In this document: positions 21,766-34,600 of the stretch, in pieces | Numbering within the stretch: position 1 is the first letter of the stretch | Layout: the number at the start of each line of letters is the position of its first letter | NCBI GenBank assembly: GCA_000226015.1 | Contig: JH153573.1 | Coordinates: 397,976-441,695, forward strand | DNA: 43,720 nucleotides | Source: Mnemiopsis leidyi | Lineage: Eukaryota > Ctenophora > Tentaculata > Lobata > Bolinopsidae | Reading direction: 5' to 3' | Notes under the pieces: model-generated | The model's database searches: none | What the model saw: the letters and a program-made list of their open reading frames with translations, nothing else | Told to the model about the DNA's origin: nothing | Program-made: the position numbers and the translations under genes

Positions 21766-23288
21766 TTAGAGACGTTTCCTGAAGAGATGGGCCTCGTGGG
21801 AATTCAGATAGTTTGTGTCGAAGTCTCTGTCAAGCTGACGTTTTGCTCCCTCTTTGGACTTGCTGGCGATTATTGCTTCAACTTCAGTGGGTGCTTCTGA
21901 GGGTAGAGTGTGTTAGTAAAACTGAATTTGCGATCAGTAAACTGGCCAGATCATTCACGAGGTGAATAGGCGTATTTCTCGTGAGATCAGGAGAAATAAA
22001 AATTGGAGAGGCCAAAAATTGTTGGATTTTAGTTAAAAATCATCAGATTCTAGTTATTACTCAGCCAACTTTGGTATTCCGACTTGTAAATAACACGTGT
22101 TACTTGTGCTCAGCGCGACAGCTATGCAATGTATTTTGTACTTACGGTCTTTGGTAGGTATGTACTTGATATCGCCAGTTCCAAGATTAACAGAGTAGAT
22201 CTCGCGTCTTGGTGAGTAGTTCCCATAGTTGTCTGACACTGAAAATAGGATTTTCAGATTTATTTAGCAGAAGTTCAGTTTTATTCTGTATTCGTGGCAA
22301 ATGTACGAATTGAGGATATTTAGAATATAATAGCCAGTCGATCGACGACCAAGCTATTGGTTGTCGGGAATTGAGAATAAATTCGTCATTGAAAGTCAGT
22401 TATCGAAAGGATTAGATATTGGCCAAGAGATGGTCGATTTTACTCTGCAAAAAAATTTTCACTTTTACAACAAATCTATTCTATTCTAATGTGGTTAATT
22501 AAGATCAATCAATAAAACACGCTTAAATGACCTTGTTACACTCTACTCGCATTGCTTACTTTGTGATTGTGAACACAGTTCATTATTTACTGGTCACACA
22601 ACACACGGTACACTTACTAAAATGCTGCAAACAACAATGTCCTAGATTGAACTAGGACAACGTTCAACGTGAGTTCCTAATTTTTACACAGCCTACTCGA
22701 TCTAATTGCAGTATAATGGTTGTCCAACCTTGATCTACTAAGATCCTGATCTTGAAAAATCTGTTTCTAGAAGGTTTCTTGCGCATAGCTAGACGACAGT
22801 GTGGACAAAAATAAGAACACGCAATCCAAAAAAATATTCCGCAATTGTAAGCAACAAATCGAGATGCTATCGACTACTGACAGGGCGATAAGTTTAATAT
22901 TTGGCAAAGTGAAATTGGACCAACCGCCTTTGAAAAGCAGGCCGTCAACAGGCGGGTTAGGGCTACTTCTCTCCGCCGGGAGTTCGGAATGTCAAAACAG
23001 AGCGGACTGCTTAGTCCCATGGTACGAAATACTGTCCACCGGCTTGTTTTAAAGCAACTTTACCCTTCAAGTGGCCGGCCATATCTAGACCAGTGCAAAC
23101 ATCCCAAATATGTTGTAGAACTTTTGAGGCTTCGATATTAACTGATATAGATATCAATATTGGCCTTTCAATTCGAGATAAAAACATTTAAGTACAATTT
23201 TTTCAAGTTAGAACTGAAAACTGATTAATTGATATCCAACTTTGTACTTACTGCTTCCAAGTTTAATCAGGGCCGTTATCAGTGCCAT
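21766..23288 (-). CDS. Small 86-residue protein of unknown function, 3 coding exons
   Basis: Proposed exons are 23288-23252 (MALITALIKLGS, donor AGCA/GTAAGT), 22238-22146 (acceptor TTTTCAG; donor GACC/GTAAGT) and 21896-21766 (acceptor CCCTCAG; stop TAA). Phases 1 and 1 agree and the coding length is 261 bp. The protein reads SDNYGNYSPRREIYSVNLG, then GDIKYIPTKD, then QAPTEVEAIIASKSKEG, and ends LNSHEAHLFRKRL. It has no signal peptide or membrane segment after the first 12 residues and is charged, without cysteines. I do not recognise the family. Support is three consecutive strong splice signals in consistent phase. Upstream non-coding exons are possible. Confidence 0.62.
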
Positions 23289-25089
23289 CTTTGTTCGTCG
23301 GTTGTATAAATCCTAAAAATGTGATTTATTAAATTCAATGGATGTGTCTCCTTTTCAATAACCATTTCTGTCTTGTGTTTAGATTATATATTGCTTCTGA
23401 GAAAAGAAAACGATGACATGACGAATCGAAGCAAAATCAGTAAATTCATAGAAAAAGCGGCCGCGTGTGACGTAACGCAAAAGATTTCAGACCCCTCAAG
23501 AGTATGAAATTTACATTATAATGTTCTAATGAACAAATAAATTTAACCCTGGAAAATTCAAAATATTGAATAGGAGTCAGTTGAAATAATAATAATCGAT
23601 CGTTCAATATTCTTTCGTCGCTGTATAGAAACATTACAATTTGTAACTAAAGAAGGATTTCAACTAAAATTTATCAAGATTATTAATCAACGAAGCCCAG
23701 TGAATTAGATTTAATTTATATTTAATATATAAATTAATCGATCAGATTGCATGATAGGCTATTAATTTGGCAAGTTTTTGCCTACACTTCAAATTCTACT
23801 CTCATTACAACGATAAGGATAACTGCTCTGTATTGGATACTTAATGATTGTTGGTGCGCCTACCTACTCAGTTCTATTATTCTGTAGCTATATTTCCTGA
23901 AGATGCTGCCAAGGTATCGGGACGCATTGGAGTGGACGGAGTTCCAATAGTTTTACTGAGGATGAATACTTTTACTTTTTACGAACTATCGATTCTAAAT
24001 TCTAAATTTGCCATATCCGCTTAACTTAGGGGAGATTGTATCAGAACGCAAAAATATACTTCAAAATTACAACGACTATGTAGATAAAGTGTATGCGTCA
24101 TTAGCTATACTAAAAGACTCACATTAGTGATGATGAGAATTTAATCAGGTGGCCTAGAAAAACATCGTAGCAAGTATCACAATATTCACTTCCATGAGCA
24201 AAGTGCTGAGAAAAAGACTGTGTCTCGGCGGTCTACAGTATTCTGTAGATTCTTATTCACTTAATTCAAAAAGATCTACTGATACATGTTGGTTTAGTTC
24301 TGAAGTATACAGTGTAGAATACCGTATGGTTGATCGTAAAAGTTGAGTGCAAGATGTTCTGCTGGGCTAAAAAGAGTGACTACAAAAAGAAGAGAGAAAT
24401 AATTGGTCGTAGCTGAGAGGTATTATAGTACAAGTCAATGAACCTTGTACGCACTGCATCATTATCATTTATAATTATTTATAATCACTTAATCAACTTG
24501 ATAGTAGAAAAAGGAGTACACGTCATTGCGATAAGCTAGACTTGTCCCCCGGGGGCTATCCGGAATTCCGGAGATCTGATCTTACAAGGTACCGCCAATA
24601 TTCATTACACGTGCAGGCAGTAGTTGCCATCGTCCTTACTCTACTGCACTTCAAGTTTAGTTTTAGTGAACACTGCCGCCAATGACCAACATATCCAGTG
24701 CATTAGCATGACAGCTAAACAAAGACGGGTCGCGTTTTATAAATTTTGATGTAAGGTTCCTTTCATGATCTATTGAGAAAAGACTGCCTACAGACGTTTA
24801 ATTGAAATTAGGGATTAAGGACTTTTTGTGCAAATATATACTTCGAGCACTACTATTATAATTTATACTACCCTATACAGATAATGTTCAGTCACATGAT
24901 GAATAATTGAGGGACAGTTCGAAATATTTTGTCCAGACATTTATGTCATTTGCAGCCAAAACTCGCAATTAATGACAAAATCGTGCTGATAAAACAACAA
25001 ATGTTAATACATAGGCCCAAAATATTTAGGCTTTCAGAGCTTTCTTAGTTCAATCTTTATATGAAATGGTTAAAACGAGGATAGCATGA

Positions 25090-25625
25090 ACTCCTAATAT
25101 CAATAATACGTTGTTTCCGTTGAAATATACATAGACGAAATATATAATGTTGAAGCTTTACGTCTACGATTTACGCTTGCTGAAAAATATCGGTATTAAA
25201 TTTTTCACTCTTAAGTTCTAAATTTTATCAAAATGATGCCGAATTTTTAAATCAATTTTCTTTAGGACTCCTGATGAAAGTAATGTAAGATCTGAGCTGT
25301 GATTTTTTATTTAGCCCGAATAACGTTAAATTTTGGATTTAAGAAGTCGATTAGCTCCAGTAAGTATGAAATGGGACAGTTTAAACTACAACAAAAAACA
25401 AGATGGTCTTTTCAGAAATGTAATTGATTAAAGTCCACTAAGTTCGATAAGGCAGTTCGTTCCACTTAGCTTTTATAAAGTTCCCCGTTAGAACTTTTAC
25501 TTTCGGATATAACATCATTACGCCCTTTCTCGGGGGCACGCACTTTAGAAAAGCAATTACTGCAGTCACGTGAATCCACGTGTCCAATCTCTAAATTTAT
25601 ATTTAAATCTAATGGCCAGGGGAAG
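25090..25625. repeat. Left copy of an old direct segmental duplication
   Basis: This segment is recognisably similar to 25975-26480 in the same orientation. Shared landmarks in order: cgtctacgattta, aaattttatc-aaatgat-ccga, gttccacttag-ttttat, actttcg-atat, cattgcgccct-like, agtcac-tga--cacgtg, atctaatggcc. Divergence is high, with many indels. A MITE-like element lies between the copies. Confidence 0.65.
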
Positions 25626-25756
25626 GAAGCTTTGAACACCCACAACTTCATGATAAAATGGCTGTTGGTCAACAACATTTAATCTGAAAAGTGCTGGCTG
25701 GACATGAATTGGTAACACTGACAACATTTTATTTCCCGCATAATTCAAGATTTCTT

Positions 25757-25945
25757 GGTGTCCGACGTCCTGCCCCAGAACATCGTGCCCCAGAGCACTT
25801 AAAGCCAGAGATTCAGCCCCAGTGACGTCCCGCTCCACAACAGACAATTTTGTTAGGGTTAGGGTAAGGGTTAAGGTCGCTTGGGCAAAATCTGTGGGAA
25901 AAAATGTTCTGGGGCACAATGTTCTGGGGCAAGACTACGGGAACC
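25757..25945. mobile_element. MITE-like element with 40-bp terminal inverted repeats
   Basis: Positions 25757-25796 and the reverse complement of 25906-25945 match at about 33 of 40 bases. Each arm contains two TGCCCCAGA-type motifs, such as TGCCCCAGAACAT and GTGCCCCAGA. The 109-bp interior has no coding capacity. It includes a short TTAGGG-like run (gttagggttagggtaagggtt) at about 25853-25873. Probably a small non-autonomous DNA transposon or a foldback element; a target-site duplication was not resolved. Confidence 0.7.
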
Positions 25946-25974
25946 ATTGTTGCTGCCAAATATATTGTTGTTGA

Positions 25975-26480
25975 AAAAATACATCAAAATATCTTCTGCC
26001 GAATGATATTTTCGTCTACGATTTATTTGAGTTTTTTTTTGTAATATTCCGGCATTTAATTATTGCTTCCTAAAATTCTAAATTTTTATCCAAATGATTC
26101 CGACTTTAAAAAGAAAATGTCAAATTATTGTGAAGAATTTAAAAAGACTTGTAAGATCAGAGCTATGATATGCAATAAACATAATATAGAAGAGTTCGAA
26201 TTACAGCCAAACAGTGCCATCCAAAATGTAAACCTTCACAGTTCAAACTTATATAGAGGCTAGAAAAACTATTATCAGTGAACGACAGCTAACTCTATGA
26301 GGCAGTTCCATTCCACTTAGTTTTATATATAATCCTTGCTTAAACTTTCACTTTCGAATATGATGTCATTGCGCCCTGACTCAGGAGCGATCCAGAAAAG
26401 GAATTACTTGAGTCACATGAGTTCACGTGACCGATCTCTATTATATTATCTAATGGCCTGGAAAGCAAGATTCAATAACC
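25975..26480. repeat. Right copy of an old direct segmental duplication
   Basis: Diverged direct copy of 25090-25625, about 880 bp away. Shared words include tcgtctacgattta, aatgattccgactttaaa, cagttccattccacttag and atctaatggcct. Confidence 0.65.
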
Positions 26481-27307
26481 CTCCACTTCACCTTTGAACT
26501 TCAAAGAGCAGCGGAATTCGTCTGATGTTACTTCTTACTTCTATCTTTCCTTATAAGGATTGTGGTCTGTCGATCATGATTCCTTCAATTATTTATGTAC
26601 GAAGTCTTGGAGACATGTTGGCTTAAAGCCCCATATTTGATTCCGCGGCCTACAGTTAGATTCCTAAATCTGAGAATTCATGATGATAGAATGGCAGTAT
26701 ACATTTAAAAGCGTGAAGTGCTGGTTAGACATGAGGTAAACATGGTAGCACTCACAAGATTGTATTCACCTCAAATCTCACTATCATAGGTCTTCATAGT
26801 TCAACCCCCTGATCATTATCTTGAGAACTGCTGAAGAATTTCCTTCTGACAATACAGTTTGTACTATATCAGTCCAGCCAGAAAACACAGGGCTGTCAGT
26901 ATGTGTTCGATTCGCCAAAAAATTTTTTGCCAAAACGTCGGTCCAACTTTTCAGGTGGCTCAACATTAAAAATGTTCATTTTTTATTTCCTTATCATTTT
27001 TAAAGAGTGCAGTTGATGGTAGATTTTTTTGGTCCAAAAAACGTTTTTTTATAAATCTATGTAAAAGATTAATCAAACTTACAACCGCAGACTTTCAAAA
27101 GACTGTTAAATCACCAAAATTCCAGAAATTCCAATCTCTTCTTATGGCAATTTTTGGTGACACTTATTCTGAATCGTGGCTCGTCTTAATTTTTTAGCAG
27201 GTCCGGATTTTTGAAATTTCAATGTGAGTCAAGCTATAATTATATTTTGGTATAGTACATGTACCTATGCTAATTGCTGTGTGCATAATATTTTTAATTG
27301 TCAAAGA

Positions 27308-27345
27308 TTCTCCGCGAGGCCAGGTAAATAGAGGTTTTACTGTAA
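27308..27345. mobile_element. Solo terminal-repeat-like sequence of a Tc/pogo-type family
   Basis: On the minus strand this reads CAGTAAAACCTCTATTTACC followed by TGGCCTCGCGGAGA. The CTCTATTTACCkGGCCTC core recurs at 28985 and, in degenerate form, near 29410-29470. The CAGT(A)AAACCTC start resembles pogo/Tigger-type terminal inverted repeats, but no transposase was found. Confidence 0.45.
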
Positions 27346-28967
27346 GTTGTTACCATCCATTCACCGCATCTTGAATAGCATCGAGACTTACAGAACTTAC
27401 AACTTTACAACTTAACAAGTTAAGCTGGAAGATCAACAAACAATATAATAACTTCGAATTTAACGGTAGCGCCGCATTATGTTCATATATTCCCATAGCC
27501 AATATAGCCATCATTACTTACTAGGCGGAAAAGCTAGGAAAAACGAAACAGCTTCGAGCAACTTGGAAATGATCCACACAATCAAAGGGTGGAGTTTTCT
27601 TTCCTACTCGAACTTCTGGCTTTTCCATTCCGATAAATATATCTTCGCTTGCTGCGCGGTCCACGTGTTAGCCCCATGGTTACAATCCCCGCGACAGATT
27701 ATCTGATTGGATGACCATGCCCCCTTGATTGCGATCAGCCCAGTAATATTGCCTGTTCAAGATCACGTTGGTGCCCTTTAGTCACCTGACAAGTCATATG
27801 ACACCGCTCCCTCTTGCATTCTCTTTCTCTTTTCAGTTTTTTAATCATAACACTATGTAAGTTGGTTTGAGCACCGCATTACCTAATCGAAACGTTTAGT
27901 AAAATTTCAAAATCAGATTTTTTACAAAATAGCACCATAAAGTTAATTTGGGACTTCCTACCGAGTGCAGATGTTCGATAAAGCTAAACTACTATTCACT
28001 TCTATTTCAAGGGTGTGTAAATTGTAAAATGTATCATAGCTCCCAGTTCCCACCCTGTCTGATTGAGCTATCCTTTTTAAGAATTGTTGTTATGTCACCT
28101 CCCTCATGACAGTGAAATTGATACACGACCGTTTTTGTTTTGGCTTTCTGCTTTTCGATGCAGGTCTAACTCAAGAGTATTTTTTATGAAATGATGTCAT
28201 CAGCTTTTTGATGGGTTTGTTATTCAATTAAAACGCCAGGATTAAGTTGATTAGATGGAACCTCTGTGTTAACTTCACATCACTAGTCATTAGCTTAGGA
28301 CCTCAAAAAGTCTCCAAATTTAATTCAGGTTGTAAATCGAGCATTTGATATTCACAGAAAGCAGTACCATGCTTGACGTCTTTGTTTATCGCTGCTGTGA
28401 CATAATGCAGGTCTGTTCGATTCGTGATACATAGTACTGAGTAAAGGTCCCGAATTTAGGAAGGTCACGACTCACGACTCTGATGCAAATTGAGCACAAA
28501 GAGAATAAAGCTGGAGTGACAAATATATACACATATCTACTGTATTGAGCTTAAGTTTATTTCAGGCAAAATTACTGCTTTCCTAGCTGTCTAGGGCAAA
28601 CTTTGGGTAAATTGTCGCTTCTTCTAAATTTCTCAATTGTTAAAGTCTCTAAACCCCCCTTCCAAGGACTGAGATCTTAATATGTTGAGCATTTAATTTT
28701 TGAACATTTTTGAGTTGTATTTACTGTTTTCCTAACGATCAAGGGCTTTTCACTATTAAAAGTAAGGGGGTTCTAAAGACTAAAATATCCCGCATTAGAA
28801 GTCTTACTGATAAGCTAAGCATAATTAAATGTATTCGTTCAATAAAGACAAGGCGAAAACGGATTATGGTACGTTATCATGACTAAAATTCCTCTTCTGT
28901 TTACAAGCGTAATCTTTTAATGACCAACAAGGAGTAACTCTCCTCCTGATTACGTAAGTATACCGTC

Positions 28968-29475
28968 GATATACCAGGCCTCTATTTACCGGGTCCCTCT
29001 GTTTACCGGGCCTCCTTAGTCCTTCCTTTCCCCCCGAAATATAATAAGGCCATGGGATATGAACTTTCAATAGCAGGCACCGGCACACGTGACATTTTGG
29101 TAATGGTATCTCTTTGACATGTAAAACCGTGATAGAGCCTTAACGTGCAAGCTGACAGCTCATACACACGTATACTGATATATTTCACATTACCACGGCA
29201 TACATACACAATAAAACGATCGACCTAAGATTACTGATTGAAGATGTAATTCATAACGTTGGATCCATTGTCACAGTTCTAAATCCCTCAAGAAGAACTT
29301 TTATCAAAAAAAATTTGATCAGGATGACGTTTACATGTAGCTATCAATAACTTACTATTTTTGACCAAAATTTACTATTTTTGAACAAAATTAGGCCATA
29401 TTTTGGTCAAATCCTATTTACCGGGCCTCAACCCTTTCCCCCGAGAGGCCCTGTAAATCGAGGGTTTACGGTACT
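28968..29475. mobile_element. Candidate non-autonomous element bounded by TTTACCGGGCCTC repeats
   Basis: The left end (from about 28968) contains two TTTACCGGG motifs and TTTCCCCCCGA. The right end (29408-29475) contains TATTTACCGGGCCTC, CCTTTCCCCCGAGAGGCC and an inverted TTTACAGGGCCTC. The ends share motifs in both direct and inverted orientation, so the exact element limits are uncertain. There is no protein-coding capacity. Confidence 0.45.
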
Positions 29476-30493
29476 ACTTCATTCAAGTTATTGAAGTTCA
29501 TATCACAAAAAGAATAGTTGAAAGAAGCTTTTTATAAAAATCAACAAAATCGAATGCCATTTAAAACAAACAATAAACCGACTTTAGACGGTTCATCATA
29601 CTTAAGATGTCATATTTAGCATGTTTAAGCCGATCATTATTATTACCCAACTCCCGAAGTAAGGTAAATAAATCATCCAGTGATGCAAGCGAATTAGATT
29701 ATGTTCCAGAAAGAAAACTCAGCCAAAACAACAAAACCCCATCAGAAGTGTTTGCTCCTTGCTTTTAGCCGTACTTATAGTGGAAAATTGAGGTTCACTT
29801 TAAACAACTTGCGCATGTTGAAATGCTTGGTGACAGTAAAGTTGGTTCAACAATATTTTGTCATATTTCTTAGCCGTATAACCGCCTATTTCGGTGCAAA
29901 AAAATCCGAGTTATTGACATGTGAAATGATAGCTATAAAAACGAACTCTGGAAGTAGGAACTGAGAACTGCCTATGAAGTTTTTCACCCAATGTGCCACC
30001 TGCGGGTGCCATATTGTTAAAAGACTTCTGGGCAGTTCCTCAGTTAGACAACGCTTATGGCGAGTTAGTCAAAACGATGTTGTTTTTCTGGGATAACTGG
30101 AATGAAAATAATTTGCAATTGGAACGCTGACGATAGCCGAAATTTTTTTCGTAGCAATCAAACGTATCCTCGATCAAATAAAATTTTTTCGTTGAGAAAT
30201 TTATGTTGGGGAGAGCAATTGCGCTTAAATGTAGCATTTTGAATTATCAAATGACGCCATCGTCACCATTAAAAACTAAATTAAAATTCGTTTTGGCAAG
30301 ACTGCATGAGCTTGCCTTATCTCTTCCCTGAAGAGAAGTAACTACATTATCTCCTCAGACCTGGCTACGATCTCCAAACCTGTAATCGACACTACTCTTA
30401 AACTGGAATCAGGCTCTGGACTTAGAATTTTCAAAACCGCGAGATTAATAAGAGCAATATAGTAGAAAGTACGTTCTTGCGTTTTATACTTAC

Positions 30494-30582
30494 TCAGAAA
30501 CAGTGGTGTCATTACAGTGGTGTCCCGGTGTGCTCCTAATGGTAGACTTCGTCTGGGGATCACGTGCAGGCCCTCCTTTCTG
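30494..30582 (-). other. Weak candidate coding exon
   Basis: A good polypyrimidine acceptor (TCTTGCTCCACTTCAG) and a strong donor (TCTGA/GTAAGTA) bracket 89 bp that is open in two frames (GPARDPQTKSTIRSTPG, or GLHVIPRRSLPLGAHRD). A possible start exon, MASFQPGLFSSRDP, lies near 31478 but has a poor donor. Without further exons the gene cannot be assembled. Confidence 0.25.
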
Positions 30583-31667
30583 CTGAAGTGGAGCAAGATT
30601 TATTTAATTACTATTTGATCTTACAGGATGGGATTAATATTTTGATGGGAAAATAATTGCCCAATATTAAAATGATAGGCTTTTAAGATTGGAGGGTGTG
30701 TGATATTATTGCATTAGGGTTGTGGAATTTTGGACAAGGAAAAATTGTTGAGGCAATGCTAAATAATCACAACAACAATAGTATTCTTCATTACCAAAGT
30801 TCCTAGAATTTATAGATTTTATAGAAGTTTATACGCTGCAGAGACGTTTTTCGGGGAACATAAAACACAGTCGTTTTCCTTGTTTCTATACATACATACA
30901 TGTTACATGGCGAGATCTCCATCCAAAAGGATTAGTCTGCGTCTGTTGTGTCAATTGTCGGTATCATACAGCTACGGCGAGTAGAGTTTCTCCATCCCTT
31001 TCGATCTGCAGCTAATCTTTTCATACAATCAATTGTTTCTATACAAAGACTAATGACTTATAACATAAGGTATCTTATATGAATGTGATAATCTAGCCGT
31101 ACCTATCGAATGGTTTATGGTGCTAGAAAATATCCTAAGTTTGACATTCAATATAAGTTGGCAGGCGAGAAAGAAAAGGTTTTACATGATATGAGTTTGT
31201 TATTGTCTCACCTTTACTGGTTAACCAATACCAAACTCGATGTGTCCTACTCAATAGCTCCTACTGAATAGCTCGTAACATGGACCACGTTTTGTCATTA
31301 TTTCATTGACCTTCATTAGGTCACGAGCTCATTTTTCTCTCTCATGATGCTATTTCGTAAAGTAAACAAACTCCTGGGATCCAAAAGCGAAAGGAAAATT
31401 GTTAACGTTCAGTATCGAAGTTGAACTTCAACTGCCTACAGGATCTCGACTTGAAAACAGCCCTGGTTGGAACGACGCCATTGAGTGATATCGCCGATAA
31501 ATAATGTCGGAGACTAACCCATGATTCTATGACTTAATGTTTCTTTATAATTGATCACAAGAACATCATTCAAGCATTATCCACTAGTACTAGTACTCCT
31601 TTGAATCCCCTCTCCAACTGCAATATAAAGGTTGGAACTGCCACTCACACAAACTCCTTGACATAGC

Positions 31668-34600
31668 ATGCCGGGGATTGTAAAAGTCCGGATCCTGGAA
31701 GGGAGAGACTTACCTGTAATGGACCGGGCTAGCGAGTTGACTGACGCGTATGTCGACGTCAAGTTCCACGAGAGAAACATATTCCGGACTCAAGTCTGCC
31801 CCAAGACCCTCTGTCCGAAATGGAATTCTGGTGAGTTAGCTGTAGAGTTTCTGAAATTCTTTTCCACGATTTTCGTGATTTTTGGCACTTGAGAGTTCTG
31901 TTAAACATTTTTAAAGCAGACAACAAATTGTTAAAATTTCATCTGGCTCAATGCCAAAATAACCCCGTTATTTCGTTTCCTCGAGGGTTCTTAAAACAGA
32001 CTTCAAGAAAAACACATTTTGTTCAGTCTGAATTTCTTTCCAGACTGGTTTACGTTTGAAGTAGATGACGAACAAATACAGGAGGATTTACTTCAAATCA
32101 AAGTTTTTGATAAAGACACTGTCACAGCAAATGATCCTATTGGTAAGGTTTGTGCATTTAATTTTCCCAATTACATCCATATTCTTTAAAAAGTTGCGAT
32201 ACCATGTTTTTGAATGTTCAGTTTCTGAGGAAAGTATGTTTGCAGCATCAGGTAAACGCTAAAAATTGTTATACAGTATATACTATATATCTGATCGTAC
32301 AATAAATGAAAAATACAATACAGAAAATGAAAAAAGCTCCACAATTGAAGTTAGTTTAAAGCTAACCTTAGTTTGATATTTTAAGAATTTGTTCATCTCA
32401 ACTACAGAACTATTTACTCTGCCATTCTCTGATAGGAATTTCGAAACACCAAAACATTAAGCAAATTGGCAAACATTTTGCCCGACATGCTTTCGCCTCA
32501 AAGCGACAAAATATCTTGAACTTTACCTTTCTTGATAGCACTTGTGCTCAATCCAAAGAAACAATACCTCATTCTTTTAACCTCACTCTCATCTAACACA
32601 CAAATATTATCATCTTCAAACGGCACAATATTGCAATAAGTCCTGATAGCTCTAGAGAACTTGGTAACAGTATACACAACCAGTATCAGAGCGATAATGA
32701 TCCAGATCTGTTTGACGAGCTCCGGACAACAGACGATCTCACCGCGGGAGTTGTGACAACAGTGAGCACTGGAGGGACAACAAACGGGGGAGGAGGTGTG
32801 GGAGAGGGCGTAGGGCTTGCAGCAGAACTCCTCCTTCTCGCAGCAGGTTCCGCTACAGCAGGTCTTGTCGTTGTTACAGCAGTACGACTGTACACTTATC
32901 TTGTGTACCAAACTGGGGGGAAGGGGTTACTTACAGAGGGGGTTGTTAGTGCCTCCCTCGCTGCACTCAGACGGTTAAACAAACTCATCACTATTTGAAC
33001 ATCGAGAAAGAAAAGGTGCGCGGAGTTTTTGAAAATTTTCTTCCAAAGAAACTGAATGGATGGTGTAGTTTACAGAACTGACCTGTTATTGTAGGCTTTA
33101 TGAGTCGCTGTTTCCCGTACCCAATGTGCACAACAAATCCTATTGACACCTGGACACTCCGTGTTACTGTCTACTCCAAGTCTTTTTAGCTCCACGAAGT
33201 TTTGGCAATACTCCAACTTGTGAGAGTAACTGGAAAAAGTGCAAGAAAACAGGGAGGTGATAAGGGAGAGGAAAAGTAGGGAGCTGTTTCCAGGTTCCGG
33301 TCTGGACTCCATCGTTACTGTATGTACAAGGGTTTTGTTATGTCTTGCCAATATTATTTGACACCCTCCCCCATTTATTAACAAGCGTCTTATTAATGTT
33401 CACATTATTATGAGATTGTTATGGGGGAACAATGTTAGGGACATTAAGATATTACGCTACTGTAGTTCGTGCAAGGTACTGTTCTGATAAACGTAACGAT
33501 GTATTCATAACACTGGTTCTAGAACATTCAACAGTTACAATAGCAAAGGTAAACCAAAAAAGTAGATCTACTTCATCAGTTTTTCCTCGTTAGTACCATA
33601 TAAGTGTTCCGACAAAAAGAAAAAGAAAGATACAACTAATAAACATCCACATTTTCTCATAGTTAGCATGCAGATTCCACTGCTCACTATGTATGGTTAC
33701 TGATTGTGTTAATCACTAAATACAGTTTCCGTTGATTTTCCATGCTATATTAATCAATTATAACATGCGATTAGTGTGTTTATGAGAGATATTCGTAGAG
33801 TTACAAATATTGTCATGATTTTGCTATTTTCGGAATATTTTGATCCTTTCTCTTAAGACACATTCAATGTTATTGAGAATGTAAAAATTTGAGTCTTAAA
33901 TCTTCCTTCTTCAATCCCTCATATAACAACGAATTAATCAGCAGAAAGCTCTACTCCCTTGGTTCTTACACATACCCTGTCTTCTTCAACTTGGTTTCAT
34001 CTTCCCGGCCTCCTAAAACAGGAGTGCATCCATATCAAATATGCGGGATGTCACTACAACGTGATTCTACGCCATATCAGAATTCAAATCATTTGATTTG
34101 GAATACAGAGTTATGATACTAATATTGTCTGAGGATTGACATACAGCTGTTGTTGTCAAACAAATTTTGTTTTCTTATGTGTTGAGAACAAATTAAAGAT
34201 CCAAAGCCACTTAATGTCTTGTCATATACTCCCCCATCTTCAGTGTTGATATAGTTGGCAAATCTGTGTGACAGAAAATTTCTAGCAATAACCGATCAGA
34301 GTTCTCGACTCTCATCAAAACATCCCATTCCTGCTAAGATGGCTATATGAAACGGCATTTACGTGCTAAAAAACTTCCTTAGTCAACTTGTTGGTCGTTT
34401 GCAGTTTCTCGATCCACAAAATACAACCGGTAACTTGGGCATCAGTGTAAGATGAGCAGGTATATATATATATGTTGTTGTGATACACCCTGCGTCCTTT
34501 GGAATCAATCCAGCGGCCAGCCTGATTCTGAATACTTAATCAAATTACGATTCGTGTTGCATATTTTAGGAGCTACGTAGGGTAAATTTTCTTCCTTAAA

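Larger units (their letters stand above)
23289..31667. other. Long gene-poor interval between the 86-aa gene and C2CD5
   Basis: Apart from the repeats and the single weak exon listed separately, I find no convincing gene in 8.4 kb. Open frames are short, without splice context, and of AT-rich composition. The C2CD5 promoter must lie at the right end. Confidence 0.55.

Noticed and set aside
27479..27706. 75-codon plus-strand frame
   Set aside because: No recognisable domain, signal or splice context in a repeat-rich intergenic region.
32753..32998. Gly/Ala/Leu-rich plus-strand frame
   Set aside because: It is antisense to the cysteine-rich exon of the nested membrane protein, which has splice signals, a signal peptide and a membrane helix.
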